Shown one piece after another: positions 45,336 through 54,800 of a DNA stretch of 64,000 nt. The position numbers and the translations under genes were made by a program. Position 1 is the stretch's first letter, and each line of letters starts with the position of its first letter. The DNA is from Candidatus Fredericiella danica (GTDB lineage Bacteria; Chloroflexota; Anaerolineae; Caldilineales; Caldilineaceae), in assembly GCA_016713335.1 (NCBI GenBank), contig JADJPH010000003.1:146181-210180 (forward strand), read 5' to 3'. The notes below the pieces were generated by a model, which was given only the letters and a program-made list of their open reading frames with translations, ran no database searches and had not been told where the DNA came from.

Positions 45336-46714
45336 CACTGCCTGGCGCGCACGGCGCACGACTCTAAATTACGTACGGCAAAAGGATAGGAGCGGCCGAG
45401 CAATGCCGGCGCGGCCTGCGCCGTCGCAAGCAGATTCGGGCCGGATCCGGCCTGCCATTCGAAGGAACCGTCCGGCTGTTGGAGTCCCAACAGGTAGGTC
45501 AGGGGCGTGGCGCCACTGGCTGTGGTCCAGCTTTCACCGTCCACCCGCTCGCCAGCCGCATTGAGACCCATGATCACATAAGCCGTCGAGTTGGCGTCGG
45601 CGCCATATTCCGGGGCAGCAGGATCATAGACAAAGCCACCATCGGGTTGCTGGGCGCCGGCCAGGAAGGTCACCGCGCTGACAACCGCAGTGGAGGTGAT
45701 CGGCTGCCCGGTTGCCACCAAAGCCTGAATCACAAGCGACGTGGTGTTCGTGTCCTGCCCAAAACCTGCCTGCCACTCCCACCCACCGGCCGGCTGCTGC
45801 AGCGCCAGCAATGAATCGACTGCCGATGACGGCACGGGTTTGGAGATCGCCGCCGTGCCCAGGATCCCCCAGGCGTTGAAGCCGGCGTCTGCCGCAAACG
45901 CACCAATCGTTGAGCTAAGATAGTTCGTCGGCGCTAACATGGCACGGGTCCGGCATGCATCCCCGGCCGCGGCGGCGACGGCCAGTTTGCTGGCTTCCCC
46001 CGCGCCGGTGCGTGAGAATTTGGTCGTGCGGGTGCGCAAAAAGTCCGCCAGCGAAGGCGTGTCTGGGGCTGTGCGCCAAGTCTCAACGGACTGGTCGTTG
46101 GCGCCGAGTGCAAGCACCACTTCGACCGCGCCGGCTACGCTGTCTCCATACCCCCCCGTCGCCGGATCTTGTTGGCTCTGCAACCAGGCGAGTGCCTGGT
46201 CTGCAGCAAGCGCATACTTGGGATCGAGCATCGCGCCATCGGTCCCCGTCCAGCGCCAGCCTTCGATGGCGCCACCATCGGCAATCTGTGACTGGCTGGC
46301 GCCGACCGGGTAGGGCTGCCAGGTGGCGCCGTCCCAGAAATTGTAGCCCCAGTAGAAGTTCGGATTGCAGAAACAGTCTTCCGCGGGACAGCCCAGCCCC
46401 TGAATGGCGCAGACCGACGGGCCAAAGCTGGTGTCGCCCACCGTGGCGTTGATCCCTGACTGGGCCAGCGCGGTGATGCCGCTGATGGGGTTCGTAAAAT
46501 CGATCGTGCGCACCGCGCTTCGGCGATCGTCGAACTGAATAATCACGGTCGCCGTGTTTGCAGCGGTTGCCTGTAGCATATTGCTTTCGATCACAGCCGG
46601 CGCAAGGACGCTGGCGTGCGCCGAGGTGGGGGCGCGCAGGGTGAGCAAAGTGGCCAGCACACAGATGGCGGCAAACGCCAGGGCGCCGGCCGGCGCAGCA
46701 TTGTGGACGCGCAT
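45335..46714 (-). CDS. Secreted DUF4430 + alpha/alpha-barrel protein (intrinsic factor/transcobalamin-like, domains in reverse order)
   Basis: 459 residues from ATG 46714, preceded by GGAGAG and lying 27 bases after the riboswitch terminator. Signal peptide about 1-34; DUF4430 domain about 55-160 (CAIQGLGCPAEDCFC...FYWGYNFW, GWRWTG); then prenyltransferase/squalene-cyclase-type helical repeats to the C-terminus (ALAWLQSQQDPATGGYGDS, LLALQQPAGGWEWQAGFGQDTNTTSLVIQAL, FLAGAQQPDGGFVYDP, YLLGLQQPDGSFEWQAG). Animal B12 carriers have an alpha/alpha barrel followed by a beta domain; here the order is inverted in a single chain. A B12 scavenging role is inferred from fold and operon. A 70-codon upstream extension through the riboswitch is rejected. 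Confidence 0.88.
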   Translation of the reverse strand: MRVHNAAPAGALAFAAICVLATLLTLRAPTSAHASVLAPAVIESNMLQATAANTATVIIQFDDRRSAVRTIDFTNPISGITALAQSGINATVGDTSFGPSVCAIQGLGCPAEDCFCNPNFYWGYNFWDGATWQPYPVGASQSQIADGGAIEGWRWTGTDGAMLDPKYALAADQALAWLQSQQDPATGGYGDSVAGAVEVVLALGANDQSVETWRTAPDTPSLADFLRTRTTKFSRTGAGEASKLAVAAAAGDACRTRAMLAPTNYLSSTIGAFAADAGFNAWGILGTAAISKPVPSSAVDSLLALQQPAGGWEWQAGFGQDTNTTSLVIQALVATGQPITSTAVVSAVTFLAGAQQPDGGFVYDPAAPEYGADANSTAYVIMGLNAAGERVDGESWTTASGATPLTYLLGLQQPDGSFEWQAGSGPNLLATAQAAPALLGRSYPFAVRNLESCAVRARQ

Positions 46715-46740
46715 GTTGTTTTCTCTCCTCTTCCTAAGAC

Positions 46741-46774
46741 AAAAAAACACCTTCCCGCGATGGCGAGAAGGTGT
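46741..46774 (-). terminator. Expression-platform terminator of the cobalamin riboswitch
   Basis: On the minus strand ACACCTTC (46774-46767) pairs with GAAGGTGT (46754-46747), the inner CGC/GCG extends the helix, and seven U follow (46747-46741). It lies between the aptamer and ATG 46714, so ligand binding probably causes early termination. Confidence 0.9.
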
Positions 46775-46975
46775 GCTTGGGGTCGTGCTACTTGCACACA
46801 CCCTTGACCGCGAGGGCATTTCGTGCTGGCACGGGCGGTCGACCTGACTTCCAGAGTCCCCCTTAGGGGCGCTGGTTACAGTTGCGGGACAGTGCCGGAC
46901 TCTCACCGGCTTCGCCGTTTCCACCTGCGTCTTCCGTGGCGCAAGGGCCTAGGCTCACTGACTACTCTTCAATTG
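46775..46975 (-). promoter_or_regulatory. Cobalamin (AdoCbl) riboswitch
   Basis: The minus strand carries the B12 element core: GAAGCCGGTGAGAGTCC (46913-46897), then GGCACTGTCCCGCAACTGTAA region (46896-46876, containing the invariant CCCGC-AACTGT) and the B12-box-like GTCAGGTCGACCGCC (about 46848-46834). The order, spacing and conserved bases fit the class-I cobalamin aptamer, which binds adenosylcobalamin. It lies between the promoter at 46983-47011 and the terminator, and should switch off the nine-gene operon when B12 is ample. Confidence 0.94.
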
Positions 46976-46982
46976 GGAATGG

Positions 46983-47011
46983 AGTATATGACGGGGAACG
47001 CGCGTTGTCAA
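46983..47011 (-). promoter_or_regulatory. Promoter of the B12 operon
   Basis: On the minus strand a consensus TTGACA (47011-47006) and TATACT (46988-46983) separated by exactly 17 bases. Transcription should begin near 46976, just before the riboswitch. Confidence 0.88.
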
Positions 47012-47034
47012 ACACGGGCCGTTTCAAATGTGCC

Positions 47035-47053
47035 CGCCGAATCTAATTCGGCG
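47035..47053. terminator. Stem-loop after the Fur-family gene
   Basis: CGCCGAAT-CTA-ATTCGGCG, an 8-bp perfect stem with a three-base loop, 30 bases beyond the Fur stop and 24 bases upstream of the B12 promoter. No U-run follows, so it is only a probable terminator. Confidence 0.5.
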
Positions 47054-47082
47054 TCCGCTATGGGGAAAGTTAAGTTGGATAA

Positions 47083-47532
47083 TTACGTTCTCATCTTAAC
47101 GCGCGCCTGGCACTCGGCACAGATCCCATAGAACTCAAGTAGATGGCTCTTGATCACAAACCCAAATCGATGTTCCAACTCAAGTTGCATGTCGTCGGCG
47201 ACACACTGATCAAAGTCAAAGATGGCCCCACACTGCGAGCAGACCAGGTGATGGTGACCGCCCTCGGCACGAATGTAGGTAGGGCCATTTTCCCCAACGT
47301 AGATGGGTCGTACGACGCCAATCGCCGTGAGTAACTCCAGGGTGCGGTAGACCGTTGCACGCCCGGTTTGAGGATAAATTCCCTGGGCGCGTTCGAGGAT
47401 CTCGGCCGGATTCAAGTGCTCGCCCTCTTGCTCAATCACTTCGATGACCGCCTTGCGCGGCGGGGTGATTTTGTAGCCTGCGGCACGCAGGCGATCAACC
47501 AATGGTTCGTAGTTTGGCGGCTTCTCACTCAT
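47083..47532 (-). CDS. Fur-family metalloregulator (possibly Zur)
   Basis: 149 residues. The N-terminal winged helix has YKITPPRKAVIEVIEQEGEHLNPAEILERAQ and GRATVYRTLELLTAIGVV; the dimer domain has GGHHHLVCSQCGAIFDF and LEFYGICAECQAR. The two CxxC pairs bind a structural zinc, and the HHH cluster with downstream Glu/His is the sensory site. Which metal (zinc, iron or peroxide/iron) cannot be read with certainty. As the last gene of a run with the DUF318/TIGR03943 pair that bears His-rich loops, Zur is the best guess. It is followed by the hairpin at 47035. Confidence 0.9.
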   Translation of the reverse strand: MSEKPPNYEPLVDRLRAAGYKITPPRKAVIEVIEQEGEHLNPAEILERAQGIYPQTGRATVYRTLELLTAIGVVRPIYVGENGPTYIRAEGGHHHLVCSQCGAIFDFDQCVADDMQLELEHRFGFVIKSHLLEFYGICAECQARVKMRT

Positions 47533-47553
47533 TTTCGTCTACGCACCATTCCA

Positions 47554-48976
47554 TCAAGGTAACCACTGAGGACGCTGACCGGGACTCACCACCGGCCATT
47601 GTTCGCCTGTCGCAATATCCATCGCCCACACCGAGATTACCACGTTTGGACCCTTGAGCGGAAAGCGGTGATAGAGCAGTGTGCCCCCGTCGGGTGACCA
47701 GGCAACCGTTCCATGATCGACGGCCGGGTCTGACGTGAGCGGGGCGCGCTTCGCTGCCATCCGGTCGCATCAACCAAAGTTGTTTGCTCAGCGACTGCCG
47801 TTCGCCCGCAAGTTCGTTGCGCCGGAAGACCAACCACTCGCCGTCCGGCGACCAGACCGGTGCACCGTCTTGCACCAGGCTTTCGGCGCCGCTGATGTCA
47901 AGTTCGGTCTTGGTGACCGGGTCGACCAGGAACAGGTGGACAACCTGCTGGTCGCCGACTTCCAGTAATCTTGACATGACAAAGACATTGTCACGCGGAC
48001 TCCAGATCCCGGCTTCACCCGTTTCGGTCGGATAGGTCGCCTCTTGCCCATCCTCAAGATTCGTGACACCGAGACCGACAAAGTCGGGCGAAAGATAGGT
48101 GATCCAGTTCCCATCCGGCGACCAGTGTGCGTCAAAAGCAAGTTTCTGGCTACTGGGAAAGACCGGTGCATTTTCTGCGGTGGCGAGGTCCATGATGTAT
48201 AAACGCGGGGGACTGACCGCCGCCGCGGCAAAGTCATTGGCGTTGCGCTGGCTATATAGCAGTAGTCTGCCGTCAGGTGACAGCGCCGGGTTGCTGCAAA
48301 AAGCCTGCGGACAGGCGAGCAACTGCACGGGTTCATCATCGCCCGCGGTCACCGACCATAGATCACTGCTGCCCTCGCGGGTGACCGCAGAAAAAATGAT
48401 CGGTGAACCACTGGGTGCGACGGTGAAGTCCCATACCCCGCCTGGCAGGTCGGTCAGTTGGCTCGCAGCCCGTTCGCCCGCCGCCTGCGCCGCGGACTTC
48501 AACGGTAAAGGCGCAGAGAACAACTGCTCAACCCCATCCCGGATCGAAGAGTACAACACGGCCGGTTGTCTGGTTCGGAAACGCCAGGTCAGCGGTTGGT
48601 CAAGCGTGCGCCCCTGCTCGCTGCGCACGCCCGTTTCGACGCGTGCCACATATTCTACGCCCGGCGCAAGGGGCGCCGACGGGGTGAAGATCAACTGATC
48701 GCCGGCGGTTCGAACCGAGCCCGCTACGGGGGGCTCCAGTGTCACTGCGTCTGCGCTTTGCGCCGCCGCCAGCGGCGCATCGAAGCGCACTTTGATTTCT
48801 CCCCGTGTGGAAGCGGAGCCGTCACCATCGGTTGGGCTGAGCGCCACGACTTGCAAGCCAATGGTGTCGCCGCGCCAGATGAGGAAGCCGATTGCCGCAA
48901 GCGCGGCAACCACAGTCACCACGACAATCTGGTCAAAACGGCTGAAACGGAGTGTCTTTGAAGTAACGGTAGCCAT
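47554..48976 (-). CDS. Membrane-anchored Ig-like plus WD40-like (TolB-type) beta-propeller protein (frameshifted)
   Basis: From ATG 48976: a short cytosolic tail, one helix (IVVVTVVAALAAIGFLIW), a Big_5-type Ig domain (VVALSPTDGDGSASTRGEIKVRFDAPL...VEYVARVETGVRSEQGRTL), then PD40 blades with repeated SPDG (NPALSPDGRLLLYSQRN, HWSPDGNWITYLSP, PVWSPDGEWLVFRRN, AWSPDGGTLLYH). The frame changes near 47755 and the chain ends at 47554 (about 474 residues). It is probably an extracytoplasmic protein of unknown binding partner. Its start overlaps the TIGR03943 stop (TGATG) and the Fur gene follows 21 bases after its end, so it is part of the same transcription unit. Confidence 0.85.
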
Positions 48977-49823
48977 CAAGGATAGAGATAAGGTTGTTCT
49001 GGTACGTCGACCGGCTTGATCGACTGTGCATGCAGCACAGGCAGCGTCTCTCCGGCCAGCGCCCCCGCTTCGAAGCGCCCGGTGACTTCCACCCATTGGT
49101 CGGCGGGCAGCGTTGCCGCATCAGGCCACTCCACCACCAGCCCGGCCACATTGGCATCGGCGACACAGCAACTGACGACGAAACGGGTGACCATGAATTG
49201 GTCTTCGCCAAATCGATCATCGCGAAACACGAATCCTTCGACGCGAGCATCCTGGCCGGCGAACTCCTCGCTCGCGTTGGTCGAGGTCGCAAAGGTATTC
49301 AACCAATCCAGAATATTCCGTTCACTGCCCTGTTTGGCTGCGGCAGCGCGTACCGCCGATGGCAGGGCGGAGTTCTGTAACCCAACATTGACTTCACGGT
49401 TGGCCAGGGCGGCGGCGCCCAGTGGCTGTGGCGGCACGACAACGCCAAGGATGATCGGGAGCAGGATCAGCGCCACCCCGGCCAACGTCAGCCGGTGGTC
49501 GTGACCCATCGGCGCAGCGTTGTGGTCGTGGTGCTCGTGATCCTCCGTACCATGGCTCCCAAGTGGTGAAAGATCGATGACGGTCTCAACCTCGTTGGTG
49601 TCTGCCGTGGGCTTTTGCGGGCAATGGGACGATAACTGATGGCCACCAGGATCAGACCAATGATCGCCAACATCGTATAGACCACAAAACGCTGGTTGAT
49701 ATAGAAGAACAGCGTGCCGCCCGCAAGCCGCGTATAGAGGAAAAGCGCCAGCGCCAACAGGAGCAGCGCCTTGATCGCCGTCTGAAATCTTTCGGACCGG
49801 ATGCCCACCATGCGACGTGTCAT
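48976..49823 (-). CDS. TIGR03943-family membrane protein with His-rich linker (frameshifted)
   Basis: The first frame (ATG 49823) gives two helices (KALLLLALALFLYTRLAGGTLFFYINQRFVVYTMLAIIGLILVAISY). Near 49610 the frame changes; the continuing frame reads TNEVETVIDLSPLGSHGTED, then a histidine cluster HEHHDHNAAPMGHDH and a third helix, and ends with the family domain FVFRDDRFGEDQFMVTRFVVSCCVADANVAGL (the RF-x-I-SCC-x-AD signature). Such proteins are found next to DUF318 permeases; the conserved double cysteine and the His loop point to a metal. About 282 residues. The start follows the permease stop by one base (TAACATG). Confidence 0.85.
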
Positions 49824-49824
49824 G

Positions 49825-50914
49825 TTACAGCCCTATATTCAAATTCCACCAGATGCCGACCAGCGCTGAAAGCACCAGCGGCACGATGATCAGGTAGACG
49901 ACAGCCTTGCGCCGGAAGACACCTAGAAACATGATGGTGCTCTTGATGTCCACCATGGGGCCGAACACAAGAAAGCTGACGATCGACCCCGTCGTAAAGG
50001 TTGTACTGAAGGCGAGCGCCAGAAATGCGTCGACCGTGGAGCAGATCGACAACACAAACGCCAGCGCCAACATGACGAGCACCGAGATGACCGGTCCCTG
50101 CCCTACGGCGATGAGTGCGGATTGTGGAATCAGCGTCTGCATGCTGGCTGCAATCAGTGAGCCGACGATCAGGTAACGCACCATGTCGAGAAAGTCGTCC
50201 CCCGCCAGGTTGAAGGCCCGTGAAAAGCGATCCCCCAACGGTGGCTTCACTGATTCCGGCTGCGGCGCGTGCACCGTGCAAGCAGGCGTCGTGGTGGTGG
50301 GCATTTACAGCGGGCGTCAGCACCTCATCGGGCTGGGCGCGACTGAACAGGTAGCCGACCGTCACCGCAATGAGAAAGCTGAAGAGCAGGCGTCCCCAGA
50401 GCACCGGTCCCCAGCCAAAGGCGCTGTAGGTGCTCAAAATGACGATCGGGTTGACGACAGGCGCCGCCAGCAAGAAGGCAACACCGATTGAAACGGAGAG
50501 ACCTTTTTCGTAGAGCCGGCGCACCACCGGCACGACCCCGCATTCGCACACTGGGAACAAGAAGCCAAGCATGCCGCCCGCCATGGCCCCGAACAGGGGG
50601 CGCCGTGGGAGGAATCGATCAAGCATCGCACTGTCCACAAAGACGGCGATCAGACCCGAAACCATCGAGCCGGCCAGCAGAAAGGGAACGGCTTCAATGA
50701 AAATGCCGAGAAAGATGGTGACAAAGGTCTGAAAACGCTGATAGAGATAGGGCAGACCGGCGCCGCTGACCACCGTATCATACAGAATGGCAACTATCGC
50801 CAATCCGGCCAATGCAAGCGTCAGCCCCCACCGCAGCCAACGATTGGCGCCGGTAGGTGCAACGGGTGGCGCACCCGGCTGTGGGACGGGGGCAGGAGGT
50901 GGTTTGGCAATCAT
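49825..50914 (-). CDS. DUF318/COG0701 permease (frameshifted)
   Basis: From ATG 50914; 19 upstream codons are rejected. Eight or so helices: LTLALAGLAIVAILYDTVV, FLGIFIEAVPFLLAGSMVSGLIAVFV, then the signature GMLGFLFPVCECGVVPVVRRLYEKG with two cysteines thought to bind a metal, and VAFLLAAPVVNPIVILSTYSAFG. After a His/Cys loop (NAHHHDACLHG) the frame shifts at about 50310 and continues with VRYLIVGSLIAASMQTLIPQ...CSTVDAFLALAF...GPMVDIKSTIMFLGVF to 49825. The family (ArsP/YraQ) exports organoarsenicals or acts on metals in known members. The substrate is unknown here. Confidence 0.87.
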
Positions 50915-50951
50915 GGTGGCAATTCTATCACAGGGGCGGCAGGATTGCAGA

Positions 50952-51006
50952 CGTCTGCTCGTCGCATGCAAGGTGATTGCACCTACGCCATGCCGACGAG
51001 CAGACG
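50952..51006. repeat. 13-bp inverted repeat with inner hairpin between VUT transporter and permease
   Basis: CGTCTGCTCGTCG (50952-50964) and CGACGAGCAGACG (50994-51006) are perfect complements; the 29-base middle contains a second stem AGGTG-ATTG-CACCT. It begins 14 bases after the transporter stop (on the minus strand) and is followed by no U-run. Confidence 0.75.
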
Positions 51007-51019
51007 CCCGGTGTACTAT

Positions 51020-51718
51020 TTATTGCTCAGACCAATCGCGATCCCGTGTGACGTAGATCAGCGGCATGCTGACAATCGTCACTGCGTACTTAAGCCCCAG
51101 GTTGAACAGGAAAATCTGCCAGACGACATCCCACGGCAATACCCAGCCGAACGCGCCAACCGAGAAGATCAGGTTATCGACCGGCACACTCACGCTATTG
51201 CTGACCAGGACGCGCGCCCACTGGTACCGGTGTGTCACCCGGGTAATGAACCAGTGATAGACCTCGGTATCGACAAGTTCGCTGACCACTTCGGCGACAA
51301 TCGATGCGAGGACGATGCGACCTAATAGCCCGGCGCTAAATACGGCGTTCCATTCCGTATCCAGCCCCCAGGACGCGTCGCCGGTGACGCCGGACACCCA
51401 CCAAAGATAGAGTGCGGCAAACAGATTGACTGCCGCTGCCATCCAGATCAATGTCTGTGTGCTGCGCTTGCCGATCGTTTTGTGGGCAACGTCGCGCAAT
51501 GTGAACGTGATCGGGTAGATGAACGTCCCCATGTCGACCGCCAGCCCGAAAACGATGCCAATCTTGAGGCTGGCGATGTCGGCCAGCATCTGTGCGCCGA
51601 TGTACGCAGCGATGACAATGACTGCGGTTTGTGAGATGACCTGCGCACTCGATGCCAGACCGGGTAACGTCGAGGCGCCGAAAGCTTCCTGCTGTTTTGT
51701 TGCGTTGCTTACGCTCAC
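51020..51718 (-). CDS. VUT-family transporter, probable queuosine precursor transporter (YhhQ/QueT-like)
   Basis: 232 residues from GTG 51718, eight bases after AGGAGG. Six helices and the family pattern: ISQTAVIVIAAYIGAQMLADIASLKI, VDMGTFIYPITFTLRDVAHKTIGK, VAEVVSELVDTEVYHWF and SNSVSVPVDNLIFSVGAFG. YhhQ proteins import 7-cyano-7-deazaguanine for the queuosine tRNA modification. The leader (51719-51783) contains a GGCGG/CCGCC stem followed by an A-rich piece and the ribosome site, but I do not find the preQ1 riboswitch consensus. Divergent from carB. Confidence 0.88.
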   Translation of the reverse strand: MSVSNATKQQEAFGASTLPGLASSAQVISQTAVIVIAAYIGAQMLADIASLKIGIVFGLAVDMGTFIYPITFTLRDVAHKTIGKRSTQTLIWMAAAVNLFAALYLWWVSGVTGDASWGLDTEWNAVFSAGLLGRIVLASIVAEVVSELVDTEVYHWFITRVTHRYQWARVLVSNSVSVPVDNLIFSVGAFGWVLPWDVVWQIFLFNLGLKYAVTIVSMPLIYVTRDRDWSEQ

Positions 51719-51783
51719 GCTACAATCCTCCTATGTTTTGGTAAGGCGGGGACTTCGACCGCCGTTCGAATAACAGACGAATC

Positions 51784-51812
51784 ATTGTATGCACCACAGG
51801 GACGATAGCCAA
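51784..51812 (-). promoter_or_regulatory. Promoter of the VUT transporter gene
   Basis: TTGGCT (51812-51807) and TACAAT (51789-51784) on the minus strand, 17 bases apart, 66 bases before the GTG start. Confidence 0.65.
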
Positions 51813-51820
51813 ACGATCCT

Positions 51821-54800
51821 ATGCCTAAGCGAACTGACATCTCATCGATACTGATTATCGGCTCCGGTCCAATCGTGATTGGGCAGGCGAGCGAGTTTGA
51901 CTATTCAGGCGCGCAGGCGTGCAAAGCGTTGCGTCAGGAAGGCTATCGCGTGGTCTTGGTCAACTCGAACCCGGCCACGATCATGACGGACCCGGAAATG
52001 GCCGACGCCACGTACGTTGAGCCGCTGACCGTCGAAGTGCTGGAAAAGATCATCGCCAGGGAGCGGCCAGATGCGCTCCTCCCCACGGTTGGGGGCCAGA
52101 CGGGACTCAATCTGAGCGTGGCTCTGGCCGAAGCGGGTGTCCTCGCACGCTATGGAGTCGAATTGATCGGCGCCAACCTGCGCGCAATGCAGGTGGCCGA
52201 AGACCGCGAACTCTTCAAGGATGCCATGACGGCTGCCGGGCTGGAATCACCGCGCAGCGGCGTGGCGGCGTACGCCGGTTGAAGCGCGCCGGATTGCCCA
52301 GGAGATTGGCCGGTACCCGTTGTTTATCCGCCCAAGTTTTACGATGGGCGGAAGCGGCGCAGGGACGGTCTTCACGCCCCAGGAATTTGACGAGAAAGTC
52401 GCCTGGGGGCTCAAGGAAAGCCCGGTCCACACCGTCCTTGTCGAGGAATCGCTGATCGGGTGGAAAGAGTACGAACTCGAAGTCATGCGCGATGCTGCGG
52501 ACAATTTCGTGGTGGTCTGCTCGATCGAAAATCTAGATGCCATGGGCGTGCACACCGGCGACAGCATCACGGTGGCCCCCGCCCAGACGTTGACTGACAA
52601 GGAATATCAGCGGCTGCGTGACCAGGCCCGGTTGGTGATGCGCGCGGTGGGTGTCGAAACGGGCGGCAGCAATGTTCAGTTCGCGGTTGATCCGGCGAGC
52701 GGTCGTGTGGTTGTGATCGAGATGAATCCACGCGTCTCGCGGTCATCGGCGTTGGCGTCCAAGGCTACCGGTTTCCCGATTGCCAAATTGGCGGCAAAGA
52801 TTGCCGTGGGTTATACGCTGGATGAGATCAAGAACGATATCACCCGGCAGACGGTGGCTGCGTTTGAACCCTCCATTGACTATGTCGTCGTGAAGTTCCC
52901 GCGCTGGGCCTTTGAAAAGTTTCCCGGCGTCGATCGTGTGCTCGGCCCGCAGATGAAGTCCGTGGGCGAGGCCATGGCCATGGGCCGCACCTTTGCCGAA
53001 GCGCTGCAAAAAGCCGTGCGCAGCCTGGAGATCGGCCGTGACGGTCTCGGCCCGTTGGAGCGCGATGCAGAGGGACCTTATAAAGGGTACGATAGCCGCA
53101 CGACCCGCACCGATCTCCTTCGTGTCCCCAATCGGGATCGGTTGTTTGCGGTCTACGAAGCGTTGCTTGAAGGCGAACAGGAAGCATCGATTTCGCAACT
53201 AACGGGCTACGACCCCTGGTTTGTCGCCCAAATCGCCCAAATCGCCCACTTCGAGCAGGCGCTTACCACCCTCAACGCGGACACCCTCCGCCGCGCCAAG
53301 CGCATGGGCTTCAGCGACGCCCAATTAGCGCGCATCATCTCATCCTCGTCTGCCTCCCAGTCTCCCAGTCTCCCTGTCTCCGAGTCAACAGTGCGCACAC
53401 TGCGCCACACGCTCGGCGTTTTCCCTACCTATCATCAGGTTGATACTTGTGCGGCCGAATTCGACGCCTATACGCCCTACCTATACAGCAGCTACGAGAG
53501 CGAAAGCGAGGCCGCACCGACTGATCGCCGGAAGATCATGATCCTGGGGGGTGGGCCGAATCGAATCGGGCAGGGGATTGAGTTTGATTACTGTTGCTGC
53601 CATGCGTCGTTTGCACTGCAAGAACTGGGCTATGAAACGATCATGGTCAACTGTAACCCCGAAACGGTCAGCACCGATTATGACACCAGCGATCGCCTCT
53701 ATTTCGAACCGCTGACCTTTGAAGATGTGATGAATATTGTGGAGCGGGAAGGGGCAGGGGGTGGGCTTGCGGGGTTGATCGTCCAGTACGGGGGACAGAC
53801 ACCGCTCAATCTCGCCGCCCGGCTGCAGGTAGCAGGTGCGCCGATCTTGGGTACTTCGCCCGATGCCATCGACCTGGCGGAAGATCGCGATCGCTTTGGC
53901 GCATTGTTGGATGAACTCGACATCCCGGCGCCCGCCCACGGCTCGGCGCGTACGGCGGATGAGGCGGCGGCGGTGGCCTCCAAAATCGGTTACCCGGTGG
54001 TCGTGCGTCCCTCGTATGTGCTGGGGGGCCGGGCAATGGCAATCGTCGACGGCGAAGACGACTTACGGCGCTATATGGTGGAGGCCGTGCACGTGGTCGC
54101 CGGCAAGCCAATCCTGATCGATCAGTTCCTCGAAGATGCGTTTGAGGTCGATGTGGACGCAATCTGTGATGGCGTGCAGTTGGTGATCGGGGGGGTGATG
54201 CAGCATATCGAGGAAGCCGGCATCCACAGCGGTGACAGCGCGTGTGTGCTGCCACCGTGGAAAATCAGCCAGTATCACCTGAACATCATCCGAGAGTACA
54301 CGGAAAAACTAGGTCTGGCGCTCGGCGTCCGTGGGCTCATGAACGTGCAGTATGCGATCAAAGACGATGTGGTCTATGTGCTTGAGGTGAATCCGCGCGC
54401 CAGCCGCACCGTCCCCTTTGTCAGCAAGGCCACGGGGTTCCCGCTCGCCAAGATCGCCGCCAAGGTGATGGCTGGACACTCGTTACAGCAGTTGGGGTTC
54501 ACGACCGAACCCGGCGTTACCGGCTTCTTCGTGAAGGAGGCGGTGCTGCCATGGAAGAAATTCACCGGCATCGATACACGCCTTGGCCCGGAGATGCGGT
54601 CAACGGGCGAAGTGATGGGCCATGCGTCGACCTTTGGCCACGCCTTTGCCAAGAGCCAACTTGGCGCCGGCACCGCGCTGCCGCAGGAAGGCGGGGTGCT
54701 CATCACCGTAAACGACTTTGACAAAGGCAGCGCGCTGAAAATCGCCCGCGATTTGCAGCGCATGGGCTTTGAGATCTACGCCACCGCCGGCACCGGCGAC

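Noticed and set aside
46715..46924. A 70-codon N-terminal extension of the DUF4430-barrel gene
   Set aside because: It would run across the riboswitch and its terminator; ATG 46714 has a ribosome site and begins a signal peptide.
51719..51783. preQ1 riboswitch before the VUT transporter
   Set aside because: There is a GGCGG/CCGCC stem and an A-rich piece, but the class-I and class-II consensus loops are absent.
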